Shown here: piece by piece, positions 1 through 8,571 of the stretch | How the letters are laid out: each line of letters opens with the position of its first letter | Position numbering within the stretch: the stretch's first letter is position 1 | Source: Archaeoglobales archaeon | GTDB lineage: Archaea; Halobacteriota; Archaeoglobi; Archaeoglobales; Archaeoglobaceae | DNA: 12,766 nt | Assembly (NCBI GenBank): GCA_003663055.1 | Contig: QMZF01000004.1 | Span: 1-12,766, forward strand | Reading direction: 5' to 3' | Translations under genes and position numbers: made by a program | Notes under the pieces: generated by a model | The model's database searches: none | What the model saw: the letters and a program-made list of their open reading frames with translations, nothing else | What the model was told of the DNA's origin: nothing

Positions 1-419
1 AGGTATATTCCTCCTTTACCACTCCTAATTCTTTCAACAAGCCTCCTTACAAAGTCAACCACATTGAGATTCTTTATTTCATCAAAATGAACCCATCTTG
101 CTTCAAGCGCATCACTACCAACTCTCAACTCTCCACCAACGATGCGTGCATAAAAGTCTATAATTACATAATGAAATTTTATCTCCCCATTTTCAAGAAA
201 GATCTCCTCACTCACACAGGCCACATCGCCAACGTCTATTTCAACTCCGCATTCTTCTTTAATCTCTCGCTTTAAAGCCTCTGCAAGCGTTTCTCCAGCG
301 TTAACGAGCCCTCCGGGTATTGACCACTTAAGCCTGTTTGGTTCGTTCGCCCTTTTTACTAGCAGGATTTTTTCATCCTCAATTATTACCGCTCCTACAC
401 CAACGGCAGGCTTACGCAT
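1..419 (-). CDS. Nudix hydrolase, ADP-ribose pyrophosphatase-like (3' end outside window)
   Basis: Partial gene read from an ATG at 419, with about 139 codons visible and the stop beyond the window edge. A complete Nudix box is seen at residues 37-59: G37, E43, R51-E52, E55-E56, G58, matching GX5EX7REUXEEXGU. The acidic residues of this box bind the Mg2+ that drives hydrolysis of a nucleoside diphosphate linked to another group. The N-terminal strand pattern and the WSIPGG segment before the box are typical of ADP-ribose or (deoxy)nucleotide pyrophosphatases; the exact substrate cannot be read from sequence. A GAGGTG Shine-Dalgarno lies 9 nt before the ATG. The gene follows the MarC-family gene by 23 nt on the same strand, so it is probably the last visible member of that operon. 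Family certain, substrate unknown. Confidence 0.9.
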   Translation of the reverse strand, partial: MRKPAVGVGAVIIEDEKILLVKRANEPNRLKWSIPGGLVNAGETLAEALKREIKEECGVEIDVGDVACVSEEIFLENGEIKFHYVIIDFYARIVGGELRVGSDALEARWVHFDEIKNLNVVDFVRRLVERIRSGKGGIY

Positions 420-442
420 TGTATTGAACACCTCGTAAGCCT

Positions 443-1096
443 TTATCGAATCACTTGCTGAATCTGTTGAACGATTTCGTCAACTTTCCCCGATATTCCT
501 TGTGTAATGTACTCAACGGCTATCGCCGCCAGGAATATTGCCATCACCCTCGCAACGATGTCGGCGCCACTCTTTCCCAGTAAATGTATTATTTGATCAC
601 TGTATATATGTGTAAGCCTAACAATAAGGTAAACTAGAACTACACTTAATACAACCGTAAGCATACCTATAGCATCCTTTGCCTCCGAAGCGAGAACTAT
701 AGCTGCAGTAATTGCCCCTGGGCCTGTGTACAACGGAAGAGCAATTGGAAATACCGCGAGGCTATCAATGTCTCTGCTCTCAATCCCCCTCTTTAAGTAC
801 CTCTCCTTTGCTGCTCCACCCTTCAGAATGTCGTATGCGACGAGAAAAAGAAGTATGCCTCCGGCAATTCTCAGTCCATCTATAGACACTCCAAAGAACC
901 TTAGAGTTGCCCCTCCTGTTAGCGTTATCAACACCAAAAGACCTGCAGCGATTATCGTGGCTCTTTTCGAAATTCTTTCTCTAATATCGGAAGGTAGGTC
1001 TTCGGTTAAAGCGATAAAGAAAGGTATGTTGCCCGGCGGATCGATTATGATGAAGAGAGTTGCGAAGCACGTGATAAAAAAGCTCAAGTAGTCCAT
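443..1096 (-). CDS. MarC/SnatA family integral membrane protein
   Basis: A 217-residue, very hydrophobic protein with about six predicted membrane helices (roughly residues 5-27, 45-65, 73-93, 113-135, 143-163 and 182-200). The family signatures are DPPGNIPFF at residues 19-27 and PLYTGPGAI at 121-129. Length and motifs fit the MarC family (UPF0056). Bacterial MarC was once linked to multiple antibiotic resistance, a link later doubted; an archaeal member (SnatA of Thermococcus) was reported to transport small neutral amino acids. A transport role here is family-based inference. The start ATG lies inside the end of the MetE-like gene (13-nt overlap), indicating cotranscription and translational coupling, and the Nudix gene follows. 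Placement after a methionine synthase homologue would suit amino acid movement, but that is only context. Confidence 0.88.
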   Translation of the reverse strand: MDYLSFFITCFATLFIIIDPPGNIPFFIALTEDLPSDIRERISKRATIIAAGLLVLITLTGGATLRFFGVSIDGLRIAGGILLFLVAYDILKGGAAKERYLKRGIESRDIDSLAVFPIALPLYTGPGAITAAIVLASEAKDAIGMLTVVLSVVLVYLIVRLTHIYSDQIIHLLGKSGADIVARVMAIFLAAIAVEYITQGISGKVDEIVQQIQQVIR

Positions 1097-2052
1097 CCCA
1101 ACCCCTCGAGAGCACTCTTTACGTTTTCGAGTAGCTTTAAGGCGCTCTCCTGTGTGGGAAAGCTAAAAAGTCCACAGTCAGGGCCTACGTACGAAAGTAC
1201 GTCTCCGAATTTATCATAGGCTCTCTCAATTCGCCTCTTTATTACTTCAACGCTCTCGATTTCTTCTATCGCTCTAACCGCAAGCTCGGGATTCTGCCAT
1301 ACATTTACATTGTGTTTTGCGTTAAATTCTGCAATTATGGCATCGATATCGCTCCTTGCAACACCAATCCTCAATCTTTTGCCTGCTGAGGAAACTTCAT
1401 CGCAATCAACAAAGTCGAGTACTTTTTCGTCCCTTGCAGCTTCAATACCGAAGATGTCAATTTCGCTCACTTCGAGCAGTTGGGTATAATAAAGGGGAGA
1501 GTGCATGTGAATTTGTATGTCCACATCGAAGCTGAAAGGTTCGTATGCAAGCCTAAGCTGTTCAACGCTTGGCTGGAGCTCTGGATTGACACCCAAGCTT
1601 GGTTCATCTATGCTGAGGGAACACACATCCAGCCCGTTCATTGCGTTGGCTGCGAAGCGGGAAACTGAAACCGCTAAATTTTCGAGTAGGTCGTCGTATA
1701 TCACGCCCCCGAACTCTCTGTAGTATAGCTCGAAGGGGCCTGTAACGCAGATTCTCACGTTGCCCTTGTAGTTCATGGCCTTTATCGCTTCAACCTCTCT
1801 TATCACCGCATACTTCCTTGCCACGAGGTATGCATCCTCTTGCAGTTCGGGATTCCTTATGATCGACATGAACTGTTCAATCATATCTTGAAACTGGGGG
1901 TAGTTGGGGCACTGTACAACCTTTGCCTTTAGCAGAAAAGTTCGCTGTACGAGTTCCTCGTACTCCTTGCTTTCCGTGTTTTCAGATACCCACTCCCTTG
2001 TAAGTCCAGAGGGGAGGGGAAAACTACCTATGTCATCAAAAACAACCCTCAT
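1084..2052 (-). CDS. MetE-like cobalamin-independent-type methionine synthase, short archaeal core form
   Basis: A 322-residue protein corresponding to the catalytic C-terminal barrel of MetE without the N-terminal domain. In MetE the zinc that activates homocysteine is held by His, Cys, Glu and Cys (His641, Cys643, Glu665, Cys726 in E. coli). Here the matching positions read H182, H184, E204 (GIEAARD) and C293 (GPDCGL), so the first Cys is replaced by His. SIDEPSLG at residues 147-154 is another family segment. Short MetE proteins in archaea are known or proposed to take methyl groups from corrinoid proteins rather than from polyglutamyl folate. I chose the ATG at 2052 because it overlaps the PLD gene stop (ATGA) and has a GGAGG motif about 10 nt upstream; an in-frame start 15 codons earlier would lie deep in the upstream gene. 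Family is secure; methionine synthase activity is less so because of the altered ligand. Confidence 0.82.
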   Translation of the reverse strand: MRVVFDDIGSFPLPSGLTREWVSENTESKEYEELVQRTFLLKAKVVQCPNYPQFQDMIEQFMSIIRNPELQEDAYLVARKYAVIREVEAIKAMNYKGNVRICVTGPFELYYREFGGVIYDDLLENLAVSVSRFAANAMNGLDVCSLSIDEPSLGVNPELQPSVEQLRLAYEPFSFDVDIQIHMHSPLYYTQLLEVSEIDIFGIEAARDEKVLDFVDCDEVSSAGKRLRIGVARSDIDAIIAEFNAKHNVNVWQNPELAVRAIEEIESVEVIKRRIERAYDKFGDVLSYVGPDCGLFSFPTQESALKLLENVKSALEGLGWTT

Positions 2053-3314
2053 TCTTTTGCCTCCCTCCTGCTTTTTATGTCCATTATTTCTGCCCACGCC
2101 ACCTTCGGCTCGAGTGTATTCTCGTTCAGCTCGATTGTATCCTCAGAGTTCCAGACAGTTTCAAAAAACTCCTTGGCTTGCATTGCAAGTTCCTCGTTTT
2201 CCGCCCAGAATCCTATTTCGTAGTTCTCCCAGAGCCCAGTCTGAGTTATATTTGCTGTGGTAATGAGCACTTCTCTTCCATCCACAGCAACCAGTTTCGC
2301 GTGTATGTTGTCGTTCAGTCTTACGGTTCCAGGAGGGAACATTTCAAGAAATCTCTTTAATGTGAAATATTGTTTTTTGTCTTCATAAACTTCCTCCACG
2401 CTCTTGAAAACCCTCCTCTCGTAACTCGGCCAGGTTATAATTCTAACCCTAACCCCCCTGTCTATTGCCGGTTTTAGTTCTGCAGTTAACCAGTCGGTGT
2501 AGTAGATGTGGGGAGAAGTGATTAGTATTTCGTTATTGGCCTTTCCAAGCATTTCCCTCATTTTAGAGACTATATCTCCTCCCCAGGGAGTTCCTGTGAG
2601 GACTTTCATCTTTTTGTACTTCTCCTCCGAGCGGTAGCTCATGTAAAGAAGTCCGAAGAACGCTAAAACAATAATCGATGCGCCTATAAGGTTGAGCGTC
2701 ATGAAGTTCAAGATTTCTTCAAATTGGATGAATGCCACAACTTGACTCTTTGGGTTTATAAAATTCCACTCAACTCTTTGCACACTGTTATAGGGGCTAT
2801 AGTCTATCTGAGAGTTTGAACTTACAGAAACGACACGATAGGCGTGTAGCAACTTCTGCGGGAAGACTACGGATATTTGGATGGAGTCTACGGGAATGCC
2901 AATGGAGTTGAAGTACTCGGGATACTCAACAGCCGTAAAGCGGTATACACCGTTTCCAAGGCTATCAACCAGCCCCCTAACTTTACCTTCAATGACAACC
3001 TTGTATTCCTCAAAGGGGGAAAGAGGCTTTGATATCTTGAGAATTAGAACTTTCTCTCCATTAACAATCCGAACGTCGTGTTTAAGATAGCCGGATGGAA
3101 TATCTTTAACGGTAAAGTTCTCAACTATGAGTCGGATCGGTATTTCAACAGTTAGCAGTGTTGTATTTTCGCTGTTTTTGAACTTTAGTGTAAACGTGTC
3201 TTTGAGGAGCTCAGGGGAAATGAAAGTGTAATCGGCGCTCATGCTAACAACAACTTCTCCCCTTGCTACTCCTACGCACATACACAATAGGAGCACGAGA
3301 CATATTTTTTTCAC
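2049..3314 (-). CDS. Membrane-anchored phospholipase D-like (single HKD) protein
   Basis: A 421-residue protein in three parts. Residues 1-19 form a signal-like hydrophobic segment. Residues 20-200 are strand-rich with no recognised domain and presumably lie outside the cell. A membrane helix at about 205-227 is followed by a basic stretch (YRSEEKYKK), which predicts a cytoplasmic C-terminus. Residues 245-390 are a PLD-like domain with one HxKx4D motif (H338, K340, D345) followed by ITTANIT. Single-HKD proteins of this superfamily usually work as dimers and include nucleases such as Nuc and phosphodiesterases. The start is GTG with GAGGT upstream, and it is the only start that keeps the signal segment. 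The stop overlaps the MetE-like start by ATGA. Substrate and the role of the outer domain are unknown to me. Confidence 0.82.
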   Translation of the reverse strand: MKKICLVLLLCMCVGVARGEVVVSMSADYTFISPELLKDTFTLKFKNSENTTLLTVEIPIRLIVENFTVKDIPSGYLKHDVRIVNGEKVLILKISKPLSPFEEYKVVIEGKVRGLVDSLGNGVYRFTAVEYPEYFNSIGIPVDSIQISVVFPQKLLHAYRVVSVSSNSQIDYSPYNSVQRVEWNFINPKSQVVAFIQFEEILNFMTLNLIGASIIVLAFFGLLYMSYRSEEKYKKMKVLTGTPWGGDIVSKMREMLGKANNEILITSPHIYYTDWLTAELKPAIDRGVRVRIITWPSYERRVFKSVEEVYEDKKQYFTLKRFLEMFPPGTVRLNDNIHAKLVAVDGREVLITTANITQTGLWENYEIGFWAENEELAMQAKEFFETVWNSEDTIELNENTLEPKVAWAEIMDIKSRREAKE

Positions 3315-3336
3315 AGAACCTCGTTTGGCTTTGGTA

Positions 3337-3346
3337 GTTTATAGAT
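3337..3346 (-). promoter_or_regulatory. Possible TATA box for the PLD-MetE-MarC-Nudix operon
   Basis: Minus-strand ATCTATAAAC centres about 27 nt upstream of the GTG at 3314. It would place the transcript start at or just before the start codon, within the GAGGT motif, so leaderless translation is possible. A second AT-rich element at 3361-3372 is shared with the alba promoter and could serve both directions. Confidence 0.35.
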
Positions 3347-3364
3347 TTTCCGGGATTAACAAAA

Positions 3365-3372
3365 CTTAAATA
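3365..3372 (+). promoter_or_regulatory. TATA box of alba
   Basis: CTTAAATA lies about 39 nt before the alba ATG. The expected transcript start is near 3393-3395, leaving a short leader that holds GAGGTGG at 3394-3400. This argues against the in-frame ATG at 3392, which would fall at or before the transcript 5' end. Confidence 0.55.
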
Positions 3373-3406
3373 ACGGTGATAATTCTTCTGAATGAGGTGG
3401 TCAGAC

Positions 3407-3685
3407 ATGGCAGAGGAGCATGTGGTCTTCGTTGGTAACAAGCCGGTAATGAACTACGTGCTTGCCGCCTTAACGCAGTTCAACGAGGGTGCGGGAGAAG
3501 TAGTGATAAAGGCGAGAGGGAAAGCAATAAGCAGGGCAGTGGACGTGGCAGAAATAGTCAGAAACCGCTTTATGCCAAATGTTGATGTAAGGGATATAAA
3601 GATTGACACGGAAGAACTCGACTCCGAGGGCAGGAGAGTGAACGTCTCGACAATAGAAATCACCCTCGTCAAACAGGCGAGTTAG
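3407..3685 (+). CDS. albA: Alba family DNA/RNA-binding chromatin protein
   Basis: A 92-residue protein with the Alba pattern: an N-terminal [13 protein letters not shown] segment (K11 corresponds to the conserved, acetylatable lysine of Sulfolobus Alba), then [20 protein letters not shown] in the central helix, and a C-terminal hairpin ending STIEITLVK. Alba dimers coat DNA and also bind RNA in many thermophilic archaea. The sequence closely resembles the Alba proteins I remember from A. fulgidus. I chose the ATG at 3407 over one five codons upstream because GAGGTGG sits 6 nt before it and because of the TATA spacing. The gene is divergent from the PLD operon and its TAG stop shares four bases (TTAG) with the stop of the convergent DUF366 gene. 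Single, independently promoted gene. Confidence 0.95.
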   Translation: MAEEHVVFVGNKPVMNYVLAALTQFNEGAGEVVIKARGKAISRAVDVAEIVRNRFMPNVDVRDIKIDTEELDSEGRRVNVSTIEITLVKQAS

Positions 3686-4218
3686 AAGCTGTTTATAGGT
3701 CTTGTTTTTCTAATATCTTCTTCTATATCTTCTATTTCATAAGCATATTTCCTACAAACGTCTATTGCGAGCTCTTTTACATTCTTGAAACCAATATCGC
3801 TTAGAGAGGCATACTTATCGCTCACAACATTTATTCCGAGGTGAATCTTGGCTGAAATGGGTGAAATCGTTGCGATACTTACACTCAGTTTCCTACCTTT
3901 GTGGTAAAGATCGTTGCCCTCCCTCTCAACACCCAACAAATCCTTTACTATGCTTACCAAGAGTCTCTGCCTTGTTGCGATTAGTCGCATACTGACTTCG
4001 TCAAAGTGCTCCACGATGAAGTGGAGCATTAGTGGTGAGTATATCTCCTCTCCCTTAATGTAGTCCTGTAAATCAACCATGTGCTCCGTTTTCACATCGC
4101 ACGGCCCGATGAAGGATATGATGTTGTCCTCCTTTATCCCGAGCAGCGAAAAAGCCCAGAGAGATTTTAACTGTGAGCCATCGTAGACGATCTCTTCTTC
4201 GAGGAAAACCCAGTCCAC
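3682..4218 (-). CDS. DUF366 family protein, function unknown
   Basis: A 178-residue soluble protein that I recognise as DUF366, a family found mainly in archaea. Its best-marked block runs from about R83 to N130, with [13 protein letters not shown] (83-95), [20 protein letters not shown] (101-120) and KIHLGINV (124-131). The [11 protein letters not shown]...HLGINV pattern recalls the substrate-binding strands of lipoate/biotin protein ligases (an NDLxxxGRKxSG-like segment followed by a hydrophobic strand); this is a loose resemblance, not an assignment. The start is GTG with GGTGA 4 nt upstream, and a TATA box lies about 36 nt ahead. It is monocistronic: alba converges on its 3' end with a 4-nt overlap, and the radical SAM gene upstream on the same strand is separated by about 110 nt. 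Confidence 0.72.
   Translation of the reverse strand: MDWVFLEEEIVYDGSQLKSLWAFSLLGIKEDNIISFIGPCDVKTEHMVDLQDYIKGEEIYSPLMLHFIVEHFDEVSMRLIATRQRLLVSIVKDLLGVEREGNDLYHKGRKLSVSIATISPISAKIHLGINVVSDKYASLSDIGFKNVKELAIDVCRKYAYEIEDIEEDIRKTRPINSF
3701..3720 (+). terminator. T-rich tract after alba
   Basis: A run of five T within a pyrimidine-rich stretch begins about 16 nt past the alba stop, and more T-rich clusters follow. Archaeal transcripts often end at such tracts without a hairpin. It lies inside the 3' end of the convergent gene, so codon content may explain it. Confidence 0.3.
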
Positions 4219-4250
4219 GATATCACCAAATCGACTGGATGGAAAAATCG

Positions 4251-4258
4251 TATTTAAG
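4251..4258 (-). promoter_or_regulatory. TATA box of the DUF366 gene
   Basis: Minus-strand CTTAAATA, the same octamer as the alba TATA box, centres about 36 nt before the GTG start. It predicts a leader of roughly 10 nt containing GGTGA. Confidence 0.5.
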
Positions 4259-4305
4259 CGTTCTCATTTTTTATTTTTTTGTTCTACTCCGTGAAGATTA
4301 ATATG

Positions 4306-4327
4306 AATAGAAAAAATATAATTAAAA
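4306..4327 (-). terminator. T-rich terminator after the radical SAM gene
   Basis: Read on the minus strand, this stretch directly after the radical SAM stop contains TATATTTTTTC and has no stem. It fits an archaeal intrinsic terminator. Confidence 0.4.
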
Positions 4328-4329
4328 CT

Positions 4330-5223
4330 TTAGGTAGACCGAAGCCTGTAGTACGTACTGCCTGCAAAACTGACTCTTTCGGTTATGGAATCGAGAATTG
4401 TTTTTTCAGCTTTGAAGTAATTTAAAATTTCCAATACTTGTTCCTCTCTCAATGGATGTCTTGCCAGCACGCTTTTCAACGCTTCCTCTGCGGAGGAGTA
4501 TATTTCTGGGTGGAATTCTCCGCTTTCCGGCGTTATAACATTGAAAGCTTTGAGAAGTTTACTTACTTCTTCTATCCTCTCCGAAGGCTCTACTTTCTCG
4601 CACGGGGGCCTGATAGGACTCATGAGGTAAACTCCGTCTGGTTTTATCCTTTTCAACACTTCTCCTATCTTCTCCACTTCGCTACCATCGTTGTAGCCTT
4701 TGACAAGCATTACTTCAACGTAGAGCTGTCCATCGAATTGCCTGCTGAAATCTTCGATGCCCTCGATTACTCTATCTATCTTGAGCGAGGGATGAGGGCG
4801 GTTTATTCTTCTGAAAACCTCCTCGCTTGCCGCATCCAGTGATGGGATTACGATATCCGCATCCATCAGTTCTGAAGAAACGTCCTCGTTGAACAAGAGG
4901 GAGCCGTTTGTTATTACTGCTATGCTGATGTCTGTCATCTCCTTTATCTTCTCGATTAGCTGGCCTATGTTTGAAGCAAGTGTTGGCTCACCTTCTCCAA
5001 CGAAGGTTATGTGGTCTGGTCTAGCAGAAAGCCTCTTTAGAGCGACTTCGACTTCCTTGAGTATCTCCTTAGTTGAAAAGAATTCTCTCCTTTTAACAGT
5101 CTTGCACGTTGTTCTGCCGAGCTGACAGTAAACGCAGGAGTAGCTGCAGGTCTTGAAAGGGATAGGGCTAACTCCCAGTGAAATGCCGAGTCTTCGCGAT
5201 GGTGCAAGATAAACGTGCTTCAT
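4330..5223 (-). CDS. Radical SAM Fe-S protein, COG0731-like
   Basis: A 297-residue radical SAM enzyme. The [4Fe-4S] cluster motif is C26-x3-C30-x2-C33 (CSYSCVYC), and GEGEPTL at residues 76-82 is the glycine-rich SAM-binding element. The N-terminal PSRRLGISLGV and CVYCQLGRTT segments are typical of a COG0731 subgroup common in archaea and anaerobic bacteria whose reaction is not established. TYW1 of wyosine synthesis shares the COG, but its characteristic C-terminal wyosine domain is not seen. After about residue 235 comes a helical, winged-helix-like tail (residues 240-290). An extra cysteine at C40 lies near the cluster. A TATA box 25 nt upstream and no Shine-Dalgarno suggest a leaderless transcript. 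It follows the Mo/W operon on the same strand, but its own promoter argues against a shared function. Confidence 0.85.
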   Translation of the reverse strand: MKHVYLAPSRRLGISLGVSPIPFKTCSYSCVYCQLGRTTCKTVKRREFFSTKEILKEVEVALKRLSARPDHITFVGEGEPTLASNIGQLIEKIKEMTDISIAVITNGSLLFNEDVSSELMDADIVIPSLDAASEEVFRRINRPHPSLKIDRVIEGIEDFSRQFDGQLYVEVMLVKGYNDGSEVEKIGEVLKRIKPDGVYLMSPIRPPCEKVEPSERIEEVSKLLKAFNVITPESGEFHPEIYSSAEEALKSVLARHPLREEQVLEILNYFKAEKTILDSITERVSFAGSTYYRLRST

Positions 5224-5243
5224 AACTTTGAATTAACCGCGAG

Positions 5244-5253
5244 CTTTAAAAAA
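5244..5253 (-). promoter_or_regulatory. TATA box of the radical SAM gene
   Basis: Minus-strand TTTTTTAAAG centres about 25 nt before the ATG at 5223, placing transcription start at the start codon. No Shine-Dalgarno lies in between. Confidence 0.5.
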
Positions 5254-5281
5254 GGCATGATTGTTAGGTTTAGCTGAAAAA

Positions 5282-5704
5282 TTATTTCATGATCCATATC
5301 CTTAACCTGAACCCCTCACCCTCTCTTGCATCTATGGGTAACTTTGCAACGACGAATTTCTCCCCTTCCCGCATTTCTACTCTTCCTTCAACAACCAAAC
5401 CTCCTAAGCACACGTTTAGTTTCTCCTCAGCTTCATCGTACATCTTGAGAATTTTTTCGCCAAGCTCCGTCAGCTTTGCTCCTCCGCCCTCTTTTCCACC
5501 TCTTTCTCTTTCTACGACTTTGTCTCCAAGAGCTTTCTCCATCTTGGTGATGTACTTCCAAGCGAAACGATACGACATGCCCAAGGCTTTTGCAGCCTTC
5601 GATAGCGAGCCGTACTCTTTTATCGCCCTCAGAATCTCTGCTCCGCCCTTGCCCATCACATGCTTTCCATCCTTCTCGAACCAGATTCTCCATTTTACTT
5701 CCAT
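5282..5704 (-). CDS. ModE-like molybdate/tungstate-responsive transcription regulator
   Basis: A 140-residue protein. Residues 1-95 match the ModE/LysR-type winged helix: a helix-turn-helix around SLSKAAKALGMSYRFAWKYI (33-52), a wing with a glycine-rich loop (RGGKEGGG, 68-75), KLTELGEKIL, and a following helix. E. coli ModE has the same glycine-rich wing and a C-terminal pair of Mop/TOBE domains that bind molybdate. Here only about 45 residues follow, strand-like (GGLVVEGRVEMREGEKFVVA), perhaps a shortened sensing domain, so direct oxyanion sensing is uncertain. The gene overlaps the modC end by 10 nt and is the last of the modABC operon. This location and the inverted repeat ahead of modA support autoregulation of the transporter operon. 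Its Shine-Dalgarno is weak (GAG), as expected for coupled translation. Confidence 0.85.
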   Translation of the reverse strand: MEVKWRIWFEKDGKHVMGKGGAEILRAIKEYGSLSKAAKALGMSYRFAWKYITKMEKALGDKVVERERGGKEGGGAKLTELGEKILKMYDEAEEKLNVCLGGLVVEGRVEMREGEKFVVAKLPIDAREGEGFRLRIWIMK

Positions 5705-6428
5705 TGCTCGAAAACATCCGATAGCTTCTTAAATAAACCTTTCACTGCCAGAAAATCGGCAACTTCTTGGACTTGTGACGAGAAAACGTCTTTTGTCTTG
5801 CCTTTTTCGATAATCTTGCCGTCCATCATGATAGCTACTTCATTTGCGAGCGTTACTGCCTCAATTAGGCTGTGCGTTACATGTACTATGGGGATTTCAA
5901 ATTCAGAGTGAACGAGCTTTAGTTCTTCCATCAACTTCTCCTTCGTTCTCAGATCAACGGCCGATAAAGGCTCATCGAGCAGAATGAGCTTTGGCTGTAT
6001 TATTAAGGCTCTTGCAAGTGCAACCCTTTGTCTTTCCCCTCCGCTGAGCGTTGTGGGCTTTCTATCTAAGATGTGCGAAATTCCAAGCTTTTCAGCTATC
6101 TCCTCAACCTTCTTTCTTTTCCCTTTCTTATCTCTTCTCAGCCCATATGCTATGTTTTTGTAAACGCTCATATGGGGGAACAAAGCGTAATCTTGAGGAA
6201 CGAAACCGATGTTTCTTTTCTCCGGTGGAAGATTCGTCACGTCTTTGCCGTCTATCAGTATCCTACCTTTGTCCGGCTTTAGTATTCCTGCTATGAGTTC
6301 GAGGAGCAGACTTTTTCCAGCTCCTGTCGGGCCAAGAACGACGCAGTAACTCCTACTCATGCTGAACTCCACATCAAGCCTGAAACTTCCAAGGTTTTTC
6401 TCAGCACTCACTTCGAGAAACACTTCTC

Positions 6429-6432
<4 letters not shown>
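5695..6432 (-). CDS. modC: Molybdate/tungstate ABC transporter ATP-binding protein ModC/WtpC
   Basis: A 245-residue ABC ATPase. Walker A is GPTGAGKS (34-41), the Q-loop glutamine is Q80 (VPQDY), the signature is LSGGERQ (129-135), Walker B is LILLDEP (149-155) and the switch histidine is H187. It powers import of the oxyanion captured by ModA through ModB. Sequence and short length resemble the A. fulgidus ModC of the crystallised ModBC-A complex, as I remember it. Unlike many bacterial ModC proteins there is no C-terminal TOBE/Mop regulatory domain; only about 25 residues follow the core. I set the start at 6432 because it overlaps the modB stop by ATGA and begins the normal first strand; a longer frame upstream to 6624 lies inside modB and matches nothing in the family. 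The downstream regulator overlaps its end by 10 nt. Confidence 0.94.
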
Positions 6433-8320
<1,888 letters not shown>

Positions 8321-8346
8321 TTATTTTTATTTAGCTAAAAACAAGA

Positions 8347-8475
8347 GTGAAAGATGAGAAGGGTTGGATTGCTGGAGTTTTGGTTGCTGTAATGCTGGTA
8401 GTTGGAAGTTTGGCAATAATAGGCTGTATCCAGCCTCGAACTTTAGAAGAACTTGAGCCAGAAGGTGAAAAATAG
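8347..8475 (+). CDS. Possible small lipoprotein (42 residues), divergent from modA; may be a broken gene
   Basis: An open frame starting at GTG 8347 and ending at an amber codon, 8473-8475. The predicted peptide has a charged N-terminus (KDEK), a hydrophobic segment (residues 7-25), and a lipobox-like I24-I25-G26-C27, followed by a short acidic tail. This is the layout of an archaeal or bacterial lipoprotein signal, unlikely but not impossible by chance. A T/A-rich stretch at 8312-8332 could supply a TATA box at leaderless spacing; there is no Shine-Dalgarno. The same frame stays open for 31 more codons after the amber stop, so the gene may be a nonsense-mutated longer lipoprotein. It is divergent from modA, and the modA operator lies 60 nt upstream. 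No homologue known to me. Confidence 0.35.
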   Translation: MKDEKGWIAGVLVAVMLVVGSLAIIGCIQPRTLEELEPEGEK

Positions 8476-8571
8476 AACCACAACCCAGAAGTGCTAAAGT
8501 TAATAAATGGTAGGAAATACAAGGTTGAAGATGTTGCCCCTTGGGAGGGTTGTTATAGGAACAGTTTTTAA
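8476..8571 (+). other. In-frame coding-like extension beyond the amber stop
   Basis: After the TAG at 8473 the same frame continues without a stop to a TAA at 8569-8571. The 31 residues read like protein (PEVLKLINGRKYKVEDV, then PWEGCYRNSF), with balanced charge and a cysteine. Together with the 42 residues upstream it would give a lipoprotein of about 74 residues. A pseudogene with one nonsense change, a sequencing error, or chance are all possible. Confidence 0.25.

Noticed and set aside
2053..2097. Earlier start for the MetE-like gene (15 extra codons)
   Set aside because: It sits within the PLD gene; the ATG at 2052 has the Shine-Dalgarno and ATGA overlap.
3392..3406. Earlier ATG for alba
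   Set aside because: It would lie at the expected transcript start, and GAGGTGG serves the ATG at 3407.
4267..4281. Plus-strand T-run as a terminator
   Set aside because: No plus-strand gene ends nearby; it is AT-rich promoter surroundings for the minus-strand DUF366 gene.
5289..5732. Open frame antisense to the ModE-like gene
   Set aside because: Low-complexity Ser/Pro-rich translation produced by the reverse complement of a Lys/Glu/Gly-rich gene.
8473..8475. TAG as pyrrolysine
   Set aside because: Not excluded, but alba also ends in TAG followed by non-coding sequence, and no Pyl gene is visible; a nonsense change is simpler.
8331..8522. Minus-strand frame over the small lipoprotein region
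   Set aside because: The forward frame has the lipoprotein layout; the reverse translation has no recognisable feature.
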